Shown: piece after piece, positions 1 to 12,410 of the stretch
Numbering within the stretch: position 1 is the stretch's first letter
Layout: every line of letters begins with the position of its first letter
NCBI GenBank assembly: GCA_947683625.1
Contig: CANTUR010000425.1
Span: 310,001-374,000, forward strand
DNA length: 64,000 bases
Origin: Mallotus nudiflorus
Lineage: Eukaryota; Streptophyta; Magnoliopsida; Malpighiales; Euphorbiaceae
Direction: 5' to 3'
Program-made: the position numbers and the translations under genes
The notes under the pieces: generated by a model
Databases searched by the model: none
The model's input: the letters and a program-made list of their open reading frames with translations, nothing else
Told to the model about the DNA's origin: nothing

Positions 1-3000
1 TCTTGAACCTATATATTGGCACAAATTTGATAAGAAAATCACCTACACAAACCAAATTTTATCAGTCAAGTATACATCTATCAATTCCAACTGAGTTGAA
101 GTTAAAGTTTTATGCATTTAGAGCAAGAAACAATAAAGTAAAATATCAAAACTTTAGCTTCTCTAAGCCTAAAAGCGTGTCTGAAATTTGAAAAAAAAAA
201 TTAGAAAAAGAAAAATCTAGATAAAAATATAAATTAATTTTGAGAAGAAGAAAAGAGTAGAAAAGTAGTAGGTCAGTACTAGTAAGCCTAAGTTGATTTT
301 ACGAAAGAATAGAAAAGTCAAATGCATGACAAAAATTACTAAACTCACAAAGTACTAGGTTGTATATGATTGATTTAAAAAAATTACTAATTTTCAGAAT
401 TAGTACACTAATTTGCTATGAAGTATTATGCTTTTCACAACAGATCCTGAGTAATTTTTGAAATTAGTAGAGAAATATGTGGGTATTGGACAATTGGTAT
501 GGTCAGAGGAAGGGTAAGAATAAAAGAGAAAATGGCCAAAAAAAATTTGATTGTAAAGCATGGACGACGGAGAAGGAAAAGAAAAAAAGGATATAGGATT
601 GCTTTCTTTTCTTTAGCCAAATGTAATTAATATTAATTAAATAATATTTGTAAAAGGATATTAGTTAATTCTTTTTTGGGACAAATATTAGTTAATTTTT
701 TTATTTTTTATTTTTAATAAAAGAATTTATATTCTAATATAATATTAGCATTATTTATTTAAAAGTAGTTAAATAATATTTATATTATTTATATATTAAA
801 TTTCTTTGTATAACTTTTATATTATAAATATATAAATAAATAAATTTTGTTTATTTCAGTTCAATACAGTTCGGTTCAATTCAATCAAGTTATCTATCTA
901 GATATTTATAAATATTTAGAACCGTACCAAAATTTTTTTATCGGTATAATTCGGTGTAAATAAAGTTAAAAAGTCAACGATCCAATTCAATTTCAAAGAC
1001 TTTTGATTTGATTATTCGGTTCAATTTGAATATTTTAATTTTCATGTTCAGTCCTAACTAACACTATCTAATTAATTAATTATTTAGCATCAAATACATT
1101 GATTATTTTATTCTTACATCTCAAGTTTGAGGCTTTTGTTATAATCTTTCTTACTAGAGAAATACCCTCAGTTACATCAATAAAAATCCATAAAAATAAA
1201 TGTGATATACAATTATATTTAGTAAAATAAAATACCTATGCTAACAATCATAATACTGCTATTTACCAAAAAAAAAAGCTTTATATAAAATGTTGCGGGG
1301 GTTAGTTGGAGGAAAGAAAACAATAGGCATTTAACCAATTATTTTATAAAATTTATAATCAAGTAATTATTTCAAAATTAACTAACCAAAACAATTCATG
1401 TTATATTTATATTATTTTTTCATACAATTTTTTTTTCCTAAATTACATAAAATAATTAGAACATGATTTAAAATTACAACAACTATGAAAAACTCAAATA
1501 TTCTTCTTTTAATTTTATTTAAATGAAAAACAACCTCTCATTTTTTATCCAAAGCTTTATGATTGTTTATTTGTTTATATTGAAAAAGTTGCTAAGAAAA
1601 ATTCAGTAAGAGATATGTGCCTTTTTTAAAAAAAAATTATTTTATTTTTTAAAAAAATAGAAAAATAAAAATAAAATTTATGAAATAATATATATTAAAC
1701 AATACTACAACTTTTTAATGGAATAAAATAGACAAATTTTAAAATTAAAAATTTTCTCTCACACCACTTTCTTATTAGAATGTCAAAAAATATGTCTATA
1801 ATTTTTCTTTTATGTTTCTTCCTATTATATATGCAAGATTTTAGGCTGTAAAAATTGTAGTTTCCTTTACCTCCATTTTCTATTTATTTTAATGTAATAT
1901 GGACGTAACCTTACTGTCAATGTATTAAAGGTTAAATTGGTAATTGTATCTTGCATTAATTAATTTGTGCGAATTTAATTTGGCACAATTTGTGCCAAAT
2001 GAATTTATTGTTTATTAAATATGACTGTGCACGAATAGCCTCTACTATCTAGTTAATTTCAATAGTTGATAGTGTTAATTTTTTTTTTTCTTATTTATTT
2101 CCTTGTTCACGGACATAAAAATTATCACCATATGAGGAAAGTTTTGATTGAATTAATATGGAATATTTTCTTTTATAAATCTCCTTGTAAACTATAAGGA
2201 ATTAGTCGTAATTTTGTATAATGTGCAGATTATGAAATAAAATGATTATATAAATCATCTGAATGGAATAATAATTAAATAAATTAAAAATATCATATTA
2301 ATTTTATTTTCTTTAATTTTTATTGTCATAATTTTTTAGTTATAACAAGATTTATTTTTAGAATTATTATATTAAAATTGAAGTATGTATAATAGTGTTT
2401 TGGTTAAAAAATAATATTAAGTAATTACTGTAATTTTTTTAATGGTTTAGAAAAATATTTTGAGAGATTTAAGATAGAAAAATACGTAATATATAAATAA
2501 TTTTAGAATTTGAGTAGTATTGAAATATGTATAATAGTGTGTTAGTTAAAAAATAATATTAAATAACTATTAAAAATATTTTATTTTTAATAAACAATTA
2601 AAATTTTTAATAGTTTGACACATTAACTTTTCAAGTTAATACTAAAATATGAAGGTGGACACATATCAAATTTTTATATTAATGAGTGATTTAAGGTAGA
2701 AATATACGTAATACATAAATAATTTTAGAATTTGAGTATAATTGAAATATGTATAATAATGTTTTAATTAAAAAATAATACTAACTAACTATTAAAAACA
2801 TTTTATTTTTAATAAAAAATTAGGATTTTTAATAGTTTGACACATTAATTTTTCAAGTGAATACTTAAATATAAAAGTACATACTTGTCAATTTTTTTGT
2901 TTAATAACTTTAACACTCAACATTTAATATATATACATATATTGATTAGAGATGACTATACATGGAAGCCACAAAATCACAAGAATATAAATGGTTTGAC

Positions 3001-4282
3001 TCTTGATAGATATATAGACATGAGATATGCACTTCATAAACACTATAATTTCTTTAAACTGTTCATCAGCATTATGCAAAAATATAATGTTTGGCTTGGT
3101 TTTGCTTCTTTTTTATTAATAATTGATATTATTGAATTCAGAGTTTAGTTTAATTTGGTTTTGCTTAGTTCTAAGATATAATAATATCAATTAGACTTAG
3201 TTCAGTTTACATCTTTGATCAAATCGATTGGATTGACAATTATTAAAGTTTTGGATAGAGCAGTTCGATTATATTTAAAACCAAAGGTGAAAACATATTT
3301 TAACCCCATTATGCATGTTGCCCAAAGTTGTCATATTGATACCATGGCCCAAAAACCTCAATCTCTTTTAGGGGAAGTGGTTAATTCCTCGCCAAAACTT
3401 GGGGAAATAAAAGGGAACGAGTTGCAAACTCTATTCTTTATGTTTGGATGTCTACATCAATTGACATTTGATGCACTTATGGGACGCGCAAAAACCTCAG
3501 TCAAAGTAAAGGTTCCTTAGCTGTTTTTTTTGCAACCAACTTTTATATTAATTAAAATTATCTTTCTTTGTACAATTGAATAAGTCTCTAAATCAAACAA
3601 TTTGTTAGCTGGAGTCGAATTTTTCCTCTGATTGTTTCCAAGTTTCACCTTACCTAAACTGATATGCACACACAATCTTTATTGCTGCAACATGTTTCTG
3701 CTTCATGATGACCTTTCAGGCATATTAGTATTGACTAATAAAGCTTAATTACTTAATAATTGACTAAAAATGATGTACGATACTCATTTTCTAACAAATA
3801 AATGTCTAAAACTTACGATTTATATTCTCTTTTGCTAGTGAGTTTTAGACCAAATGATCTATAAGTTGAGGCCCTGGAGGATTAAAGACCCAAATTCAAT
3901 CTCCAATGATGCAAAGTCATGAATTTGGTCCTTGTCTTCCACTTATTATTATTATTATTATTGTTGATAATTGTTCTAGTTAGATAGTAGTTGTAGTAGA
4001 TGATAATAGCTGCTATTGTATAATCAAGTCCTAGGCACCAAGCTCAATATATATATCCTCTTTCTAGCTCTCAATAAAGAAAAGAGTAAATTAATAATTA
4101 GAAATTGATTGTAGAAAATAATTGCCAAACCATAGGAACAAATCTATACGAACAGAGACATAACATGGCAATTAATTGTTGACGAAAAAAAACATATAAA
4201 AAAAAGACAACCTGAAACATTGTCAATAGTTTCCTGATTTGCTACTTCTTCTGCATTTCACATTAATTTAAAGAACCAAAGC
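1..4282. other. AT-rich intergenic DNA, no gene seen
   Basis: The short open frames here are AT-driven and resemble no protein family I know. One frame at about 3215-3520 looks like chance. The span holds a direct tandem duplication (listed separately) and a short (TTA)n run near 3949-3964. Around 860-1030 there are several 'GTTCGGTTCAATT'-like strings, common in degraded plant DNA-transposon ends, but I could not pair them into an element. Confidence 0.6.
2482..2920. repeat. About 222-bp direct tandem duplication
   Basis: The string ATACGTAAT-ATAAATAATTTT occurs at 2482 and again at 2704, with matching downstream text (GAATTTGAGTA, TGTATAATA, TTTTTAATAGTTTGACACATTAA). This gives a period of about 222 bp. 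A shorter, more diverged third copy precedes it at about 2340-2480. It is non-coding and its origin is unknown. Confidence 0.7.
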
Positions 4283-4999
4283 TTATGACCTGAGTGAAGA
4301 TGGTAGCTGCCTAACTGGCCTTGAATTGACTCTGCGTGGAGTTGAAGTTGTACCAAAGAATTCACCATACATGTCCATGAAGAACTTGTCCACAATATCT
4401 AAATAAGCAGGACATGTAAGTCTAGAATAATAATGGAGAACTTCTTCTATGTCCAACACATGATCAACATTGCTTATATCCATCATCTCTAGCTCCTTCA
4501 GCTTTTGTGCCACCAAGAAACTCCTTTCCTCGTCTCTTTTACTTTGCTGCTGAAATCTTTTAAAACCCCTTACTTGGTTATTATGATTATATGCTGTATA
4601 GTCTTCTTTTCTTCTAATTTGATAGTCCTTGACAGGAGGATCAGCAATATTCATCTTGGAGAATTTCGTGAAACTTCCATTTAGTGAATCTTTTTTTTCT
4701 TGTATTGCTTCAGATGGCGGTGCTATCGTCTTCTTGTTTCTCCTCCTTATTGCTTTACCTCTGACACTAACATTATTGTCCACATCCCACCTGTCTCTGA
4801 AGTCACTGTATAACTTATCCAAGTCTTTGTTGCTGCTGAAGGCTGTTTGGACATTAATATTCATGTCGTACGGATGATTATTGTAAGGAGACGTTTTGGG
4901 TATTCTCTTGTACGAATCACCAGCAAACAAAGATTTGAAGTTTTGTAAAGTTTTTTGGAAGAACCTTTTGGTGGTGGAGATGGAATTTCTAAGCAACAT
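4283..4999 (-). CDS. OVATE-family protein, OFP17-like (probable transcriptional repressor)
   Basis: Single-exon gene of 238 aa. The C-terminal block at residues about 166-215 (LKELEMMDISNVDHVLDIEE, then a YYSRLTCPAYLDIVDKFF stretch) matches the OFP17-like group of plant OVATE-family proteins. Members of the wider family act in the nucleus as repressors and bind TALE homeodomain partners; this subgroup is little studied. I start at the ATG at 4999 (MLLRNSIS...). The frame stays open upstream, but only non-ATG codons occur there and no other ATG lies between it and a TATA-like site about 140 bp away. The middle is rich in Lys, Arg, Asn and Ser and looks disordered. A basic patch (RRRNKK) could be a nuclear localisation signal. 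The family is sure; the subgroup label is from memory of relatives. Confidence 0.85.
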   Translation of the reverse strand: MLLRNSISTTKRFFQKTLQNFKSLFAGDSYKRIPKTSPYNNHPYDMNINVQTAFSSNKDLDKLYSDFRDRWDVDNNVSVRGKAIRRRNKKTIAPPSEAIQEKKDSLNGSFTKFSKMNIADPPVKDYQIRRKEDYTAYNHNNQVRGFKRFQQQSKRDEERSFLVAQKLKELEMMDISNVDHVLDIEEVLHYYSRLTCPAYLDIVDKFFMDMYGEFFGTTSTPRRVNSRPVRQLPSSLRS

Positions 5000-5135
5000 T
5001 GGTGTAGTTGTTGAATTTTCACTACTTCTTGGTGGGACTGAGAGTAGGTAATGGAAGCAAGTAATCAAAAGAAAGGTGCTGATGATATTTTTTCTTGGCT
5101 TCTTCTGGTGATGATGATCTCAGTAAAGATCATTT

Positions 5136-5145
5136 CTTTATAAAG
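5136..5145 (-). promoter_or_regulatory. TATA box of the OFP17-like gene
   Basis: The self-complementary CTTTATAAAG lies about 140 bp upstream of the ATG at 4999, leaving a 5' leader of roughly 100 nt with no ATG before the start. On the minus strand a pyrimidine-rich patch lies just upstream (5180-5240), a usual companion of plant core promoters. Confidence 0.45.
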
Positions 5146-7435
5146 ATAAGAAACGCAGAGGAGCCATGAAAGTTTCTTGAACTTACTAAAGAGAAAAAAG
5201 AAAATGAAAAGAGGAAAAGAAAGAAAATCTCTTTTCTTGGGTTTCCACTTTGTCTTTATACGCTCCTTTTGCCCTGTCTTCGTGATTAATTAATTTCTTC
5301 TGGGGAACTAATCAAATCAGGCTAAATTGATCAGTCCCCACTATCACTATATGATCTCTCTTTTCTTTTTCATATTCATATATTTTCTTGTATTTTAAAG
5401 AAGAAATGTGAAGAAATAGAGAAACTTTGATGATGGGAATGGTTCTTGTTTAATTATAATATAGGAAAGTTTCTTGGCATTTACTTTTGATGGTGGAGTT
5501 GGTGTGTAGGCTCTTTAGGGGAAAGGCAGGAGCGGGTATGTGATATATAGTTGTTGAACTGGATCTTTCTCTCTTTCCATTTATCTCTAGCGGCTTGTTG
5601 GTGTATTGTATATACATTGGCTTGTGGGGTTCAATCGGTTACTTCTGCCTACATATGTGGCATATGTATATACAAACAACTACATTATTAACTTAAATAC
5701 CATTACATACACTACTACTTTAATTCAAATTGAGAATAACTCTTGGTAATTGATTCTAATAATAATTATTATTTTTTCTTATTCAAACTATTAATATGTG
5801 AAATTTATTTAATTATGGCTAATATTATGTGATTCCGATAAAACTATAAAAATGGTAAAAATAATTTAACAATTAATTTTAATGTGACTGTATACATTAT
5901 AATTTAGGTCAACTGTTGATTATAATATAAATCAATTTTTACATACGAAGATTCTTGCTTATAAATTTCAAATTGTATCTTTTTTATTAAATTTATATTA
6001 ATGTTTTATTTTTTTGAGGTCATAAAAGAAATTTTTACGTTGTTGGGTGTTGATGATTAGATAAATATACCAAGATTCCACATCAGAGAAAAAAGATGTG
6101 CTGCATATATTTAGTGGTGACTTCAACCATTTGTGGTTCGAGAGTAGCAACAAGGCTTTCTTCAGCAGTATTTGATTGTATGATACTCAAAATTTGAGGT
6201 TGAGGGGATTGTAAGATAATGGACCAATGTACAAAACAACAACTTCCCGTGAATCACGGAATGGCTGGACTTCCACTAATCTAAAAAATTTTTGATTTAA
6301 GTCAAAACCACCATTAATTCAACGCACCAATATATTCTCTGAAAAATGAAAACAAAAATTATCTTCATAATTTTGCACATCCCATCAACTCCTTTCCTTT
6401 TTTTTTAGTAAGGTCATAATTTTGTAAAGTAATCAATGCCATCTCCTTGTTTTTTCTTTATGTTGTGGATCCCTAACTGTCCGTTTTTTTTTTTTTTTTA
6501 TGTATTTTAAGGAGAAGTATAAGTTTTTGTTTGCCAATATTTTTTTTGAAATTCTTGGCTTCATTTGATTAATTGGCCACATTGGATTAATTTACAAGGG
6601 AATCAAATATATGGGTCTAGTCTAATGGCTGAAACAAGGTTTGTTGAATCCTATATATTAGTCCAATTTTTAATTTTTTTAAAGTTTCTTGTATAATAAA
6701 ATTTAGTTCTCTCTTTATTAAAATTAGTAAAAATAATATCACAAATTAAAAGCAGTATAATATGAGTTTTGTTTTTTAAAATTAGGTGAAAATAATTTCA
6801 TAATTTAACAATAGTATAATATTAGGTAGTCTTTTTTCTCAAATCGAATAAAAATAATTTTACAAATCAATAGGAATGATGTCTTTAAAAAAAATCCATT
6901 AAATCACTCCCCCATTGACTCAGTCCTTGAAGTCATGCTTTTTTTTGTATCAATTTTAAAATTAGATCAACTAAAATTCAAATTAGCTAGGGAACCAATT
7001 AGCTAAATTCAGCTATGATCAATGAGATCAAGTCAAGTCATGCAACCTCAACAAAAAAAAAAATGCAAGTTATGAATCATTGGTTACTTCATTTATCAGA
7101 AACCTAACAAAGTTCTTACTTATTATACTGGGGAAAACAATCAAATTTGGTTGACAGTCGGTCTTCATCATCATTCATCAGGAAAACCATAATGTAACTT
7201 TTAAGATTACAAAATCTCATAAAGAACACAAAAAGGATTTAATTAGCACATTGGTATTATACTCTACAGAGACTACTAAATTATTATGGACTCTAACCTA
7301 ATGCCTACACTTTATCTTCTCATTCTTGCTGCTTGAGCCCCTTTTTTTTATTAACATAGAGCTAGTTAATTAGTTCAAATGCCAAATCTCAGTAAAAATA
7401 CATCAAGCTGAGTCCTGGTTGGTTTTATATTAAGT

Positions 7436-8042
7436 TATGTTTGTATCAGGTTAAAAAAATAAGATGTAACAATTACAGATATAACAGTCAAGAAAGTAAT
7501 AATTACAGATGTAATGGTTAAACTGTTAACCTTATTTGACAAATTAAGAGTAACTAAAAATTGTAATGTGAAATTCTTTAAGAAAAAAATTATATAGTAA
7601 ATTAAATTTATTATTAAATATTTAAAAATGATAAAAATAAATAAATAATCATTTAAAATTTTGAATATTTATATAATTATTTAAATAATATATTCATATG
7701 CAATTTAAAAAGTAACATAAATATTATAATAAAAATTAAATTGATCCGTACCTTTTTTATAGATCTAATTAGTAGTTTCTTGATATAGGAAAAAAAAGTT
7801 GAAATAATATTATTAAGGTAGAAAAATAAAAAAAATAATAAAAAGTACTCTTTTAAAAGCATGTTTTTTTTTTTTGGTTATAGATGTTTAACCTAATCTC
7901 AATTAGGTTAACAAAAATACATATAAATGAGCTTAATCATTAAGAGAGTTAAATGTTAACCTTTGACTTTTAAAGTTTATCAAATAAGGATAAAAGAAGT
8001 TAATGTATTACAGAAGTAACATTTAACCTCTGTCTAAACATA
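7436..8042. mobile_element. Candidate MITE with degenerate terminal inverted repeats
   Basis: The left end reads TATGTTTGTATCAGGTTAA. The right end, reverse-complemented, reads TATGTTTAGACAGAGGTTAA. Further in, CCTTATTTGACAAATTAAGAGT on the left pairs with CCTTATTTGATAAACTTTAAAAGT on the right. The interior of about 400 bp is non-coding and AT-rich. I could not settle a target-site duplication, so the superfamily is not assigned. Confidence 0.45.
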
Positions 8043-8761
8043 TCCTAAATGTTCATTTCCATTTCACTCAAATTATTATTATTATTATTATTATTATTAT
8101 TTTGTAATTTATTTGATAAAAACAGCTTGTTGAATCATATTTATTTGTTCAAGTGACAAAAAAATCTTGATTTTCTTATCCCTTATTGGTTCAATTCTAT
8201 TAAGAAATTTATTTTTTTTTTCAAATTAATTTTAAATAGAATTTATTTGTAAAGAAATTCAAAATTCATTTAAACTAACTAGTAAAAGAGTAGTCAAATT
8301 ATAACTTCTCTCTATAGACATCATGGGATGTTGGGTTCGAATCTTGCAATCGTCAATTGGTCACATGTTGTGCAGTTTATCATAAAAATTTATAAAATTC
8401 ATTTGAATCCAACACACTTTAAAAATGTTTGAATTTTTAAATTTAATTTTTTTTTTATGAATAAAGAAATTATGTCAAAAAAGTAATATCTTTTTACAGA
8501 GTTCACATGCTAAATTTTACTTTGTTATAAATCCTAAGTGTAGTCTTAAAGACAAGAAAAAGAAAAATGTTGCGGGTGTATTAGTAGTTAGATTAATTTA
8601 ATAACTAGGTTCATTTAGCATAGTTGTTAGCTTATTGTATATAGGTATCCAATGCCACCGTATGTTACCGTTGAGGCTATAAATTGTATTAAAGAAAGTT
8701 GGCGGCTCGAGTGGCTAATGGAGTACACAAAAAAAAAAAAAAAAAAGGTGATGAAATGGGA

Positions 8762-8793
<32 letters not shown>
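8762..8793. repeat. (GAT)n microsatellite
   Basis: About ten GAT units follow an adenine run at 8728-8745. It is a simple repeat. Confidence 0.9.
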
Positions 8794-9664
8794 CAAGGGA
8801 GCTGTTAAGGTCCAAGAGAAAGGGATAGTTACGTTGTTTAGGGGTTTGGAAGTTGTCTCCATCTCTGAGTTAACCATTGTTCTACACCTAACAGAACCAC
8901 CTGCCTTCTTACGCTTCTCCTACTTCTGTGTACACATATATACATACAAGAAGGTTGATACCCTTACATTACATATATTTTTCTAGTTTAAGTAGATTTA
9001 TTCTGATATTTGCATCTTGATTCCCATTTTTGGACAATTTTCACCATGTTAAACACACTACCACTACTTAATATTAATACATTGGGTTGTCAATTGGAAA
9101 ATGAGTATTGTCGATGGTGTGTGTTCATCAAAGACCTGCGCTTAATCATTATTTCCTTTGTCATTATGCCTGGTTATTATATCTTAATTAATTATATACA
9201 TACAGTATTAATATTTATTTTATTACCCACGCTATTAGGTGTAACAATTAAAGACGGAAATATCGAAACTCTTTCTTTTTTTTTTTATGTAAATTAATTT
9301 AGTTGATAAGGATATTTATTTTTTTAACTAATTGAATAAAAATTTTGGAAATTCATTTACATTCACACGCATTACACAACAGCAGGTTACTTGAGTTAGA
9401 CGTTAAAGTGTAGATGACATTTTGATTGTTGTTTGTAGACTTTTTTCTTTGTATTCAATACCATTAGCTTTTAGCTACTGGCACTAAATAATGACATGAT
9501 TAATTAGCGTTTTTTTTTTTTTTTAAGTGCTCTCTACAGACCTTCAATTTCTAGTGAAGAAAAATAATTTTCTAAGTGATATTATTAGTGGTTTTCTGGT
9601 TCTAATGGCCAAAAACCACCTCTTTATCTCCATTTCTTCCTTATTTCTTTCCATTTTTCTTTAT

Positions 9665-10031
9665 TGATACCATCTAAAATGTTCCCACCTAATTAGGGGT
9701 CCTCCACCTCCCTAAATAGGAACACATGGACAAAGGAGAAGACAGATTCATTCAAGGAACTATCTCAAAGAGAAATCCTAACTGAATTAGGAACACTCTC
9801 CCACAAGAATTCCTATTCCTCCCAGGTTTGAGTATCACTATATATAACATCATATACCCCTCATTAGAGGACATCTCATTCACACATACTCAAGCTATCT
9901 TTCATCCACCCGCTTTCTATTCTCTAACTTAGGCATCGAAGTGTTTGTAGGGATTCCCCCCACCTCTCACCTTGCTCTCTGTTCAGTGTTTTGCAAGACG
10001 ATCAGCCCAGGAGTCCCGAAACCAATTATCA
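9665..10031 (+). repeat. 5' LTR of element E
   Basis: It is bounded by TG...CA and matches 18826-19192 along its full length. A TATA box (TATATATAAC) lies at 9839-9848, with the GC-poor leader downstream. The TSD TTTAT abuts it at 9660-9664. Confidence 0.95.
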
Positions 10032-10033
10032 AG

Positions 10034-10051
10034 TGGCGTCGTCTGTGGGAA
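10034..10051 (+). other. Primer-binding site of element E
   Basis: TGGCGTCGTCTGTGGGAA begins two bases after the LTR end. TGG complements a tRNA CCA tail, and the position is standard for minus-strand priming. I could not assign the tRNA from memory; it is clearly not initiator Met. Confidence 0.75.
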
Positions 10052-10103
10052 ACTCCTTGGGAAAAGCCATTCATTCACTTGCTAAGCTAAAGACACTTTC
10101 ACC

Positions 10104-11309
10104 ATGACTTTCAGCCCACCTCCGGCCCAAATTCCTGAGGGCGGCACCAATCCTTCTGCACCCATCCTTTCGACTGACCTTTCAAGCCCTTTCCCAGTAA
10201 TAATACCACCGCCCACCTTGCAGCTTGTTGGAGCCACATCCGGTCATACATCTTTACCTCCAGAAAACACTCTGAGATACCCGTCCTTGGGAATAAATCT
10301 CCCATATTACGCTCTGCTGCAGCACCATCGATCAATACCCTCAATACCTTTTCCAAGCCTACTAGAAATGCCAGCAATAACCACTCCAAACCTAAACACA
10401 GTAACCCAAACACTCGGCCTTGACCAAGCAAGCAAAGACGCCATGATAAAAAATATTCAGGCACAAATAACCTTGATGCAACAACAGCTAAGCGCTATAA
10501 TACAGAGCGAGCATACTGAACTAGCTCCAAATAATGATAATGCAGCACCCCGACAGGCTCCAGGGATAAGCACAGGGAAGGGTAAAGCACCAGAAGGGGA
10601 GTGTAGTTCGTCCATCCCAGCTCTCGATGATTCAAAATTAGCACAAAAGGTTGAGGAAGCAATGAACAAGGCCCGGACTAAACCTAGAAAGGAAGAAGAA
10701 TGGGTGATGGATAATAGAACTTCGTTTGTCAGTAGAATAATTCAAATGAAGATTCCTAGTAAATTCAGAATCCCGCAGCTCGATCAGTACGATGGGACAG
10801 GAGACCCTATTAGTCATATATCTGCTTTCCGAACAAAGATGCTACTCCAGAATGTGAATGATGGAATCATGTACAGAGTCTTCCCAAGTACACTCATAAA
10901 AAGTGCCCAAAAATGGTTTCATCGGCTCCCGGAGAATACTGTCACTTCTTTTGAAGACTTAGCCGAGCAATTTCGTATCAGATTTATCACCAATATGCCT
11001 CCTGCGAAAAACATCAACGACCTCCGGGTGTGCCGGCAGGAAGCTGACGAGTCTCTACGAAGTTACCTTGACCGTTTCAATAAAACAGCTATGCAGATTG
11101 AGCACCTCGTTGATGAAGTCACCATAGAAGCTTTGAAAAATGGCACTAGACTCGACAAGCTAAAAGACAAATTAATGACTAAAGAACCGAGTACCTTTGC
11201 CGAGGCAATGGTGATAACGGTTCGGATGATAAAGATGGACGAGGACAGGAGGATGCGTCGGGAAGAGGATAGGCCACCAACTAGAGATGAACGGCCAAAG
11301 CAGAGATGA
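10104..11309 (+). pseudogene. gag: gag (N-terminal and capsid part), element E
   Basis: Open frame of 401 aa. Residues 1-160 are Pro/Gln-rich and low in structure. From about residue 215 comes the Tat-type retrotransposon gag domain: FRIPQLDQYDGTGDPISH, then WFHRLPENTVTSFEDLAEQF and ESLRSYLDRFN. Gag forms the cytoplasmic particle that packages element RNA. The frame ends at a TGA at 11309. Recognisable gag sequence continues downstream in another frame, so this is a truncated remnant. Confidence 0.9.
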
Positions 11310-12140
11310 GTAAGCTTCCTAAAAATGAATTTCAGAGCTTCGACAGACAGAGTTGATAGGGAAGCAGATAGATATACACCCCTGAACACTTCTCGATCAA
11401 GGATCCTCATATGGGTCAGGCAGAATGGAATGGAAATTACACCAGCCAAAAGAATTAGCCCAAGCCGGAGATTTACTCATGATACAAGCTAATACTACGA
11501 GTACCACAGAGAATACGGCCATAACACAGAAGGCTGCTGAGAATTGAAGAGTGCCATAGAAAAACTAGTGCAGCGAGGAAAGCTTGATAATTTCACTGAC
11601 GCACCGAGGAGACACAGAAACACAGAAAACCATGACCGTGACAAAGCTGAGGCAAAGAAAGCTAGGAAAGAACCGATCAAAATGATCAACATGATTGTGG
11701 GAGGAGAAAACACTGGGAAACGATTAAAACGTAGTAGAGGAAAAATGATACCCGGTAAAAGCAACAACATTCTTAACTCGGAAGACAATTCGCATATACA
11801 TCACCCTCACAGTGATGCCCTGGTGATAACCGCATGCATAAATAAGTATCGAGTCAAAAGGCTATTAGTCGATAATGGGAGTGCTATCAATGTTTTATCT
11901 TAGAATGCGTACAAAGCTATAGGCAGCTCCATCACCAACCTAACGGCCATCCAGAACCCCATCACTAGTTTTTATGGAGGAACAGTGCAACCAATGGGGA
12001 CTGTCAATCTGGATCTAGAATTCAAAAACCAAGAGGATGAGGAAACAAAAATCATCTGGACCCCATTCAACGTGGTAGACATACCACTAGCCTATAATGG
12101 GATAATAGGGTGATCGGTACTTTATGAAGTAGATGCAGTC
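11310..12140 (+). pseudogene. gag C-terminus and protease remnant, element E
   Basis: At about 11480-11600 the frames read YYEYHREYGHNTEGC and then an LVQRGKLDNF stretch, the Tat-type gag zinc-knuckle region with its first Cys replaced by Tyr. At 11815-11905 comes a retropepsin-like segment with KRLLVDNGSAINVLS. Here D-N-G-S replaces the usual D-S/T-G, as is normal in Tat elements. It runs into a TAG at 11901 where related proteins continue. The segment ending IIG at about 12110 also meets a TGA. No intact protease is possible. Confidence 0.75.
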
Positions 12141-12410
12141 ACCAGCATCCGGTAATTAACCATGAAAATCCCAGTTAAAATAGGGACCCTTACTATCAGG
12201 GGAGATCAGCAGATGGCCAGACAATGCTATCAGATGACCATGAAATCTCTGGCGGAAGCTTTTCACTTGGAAGCATGGGAAATTGAGAAGCAAGGCGCTA
12301 ATCCACAACCGGTGGAAGACACGGAGACATTGCAAATCAGGGGAGGAAAATCCGTGAAAATTGGTAATGCCCTTAATCAAGACATCAAAGACACATTAAG
12401 GAACGTCCCT

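Larger units (their letters stand above)
5146..9664. other. AT-rich intergenic DNA with simple repeats
   Basis: No credible gene. An open frame over the (GAT)n tract near 8760 would encode only a poly-Asp run and is rejected. The span includes (ATT)n at about 8070-8102, poly-A at about 8728-8745, several T runs, and a candidate MITE (separate entry). The Tat element E begins at 9665. Confidence 0.6.

Noticed and set aside
860..1050. Strings of GTTCGGTTCAATT as in DNA-transposon ends
   Set aside because: I could not find paired inverted termini or a target duplication.
3846..3964. SINE-like segment ending in (ATT)n
   Set aside because: The simple-repeat tail is suggestive, but the internal promoter boxes do not match and no TSD is visible.
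5000..5068. N-terminal extension of the OFP17-like protein (LITCFHYLL...)
   Set aside because: It would need a TTG start. The first ATG downstream of the TATA box is at 4999 and matches the family start.
8325..8345. GGGTTCGAATC, resembling a tRNA B box
   Set aside because: No A box at the right distance, no acceptor stem and no cloverleaf could be built.
8699..8986. Open frame with a poly-Lys and poly-Asp run
   Set aside because: It is the translation of an A run followed by (GAT)n; it has no ATG at the frame start and no family resemblance.
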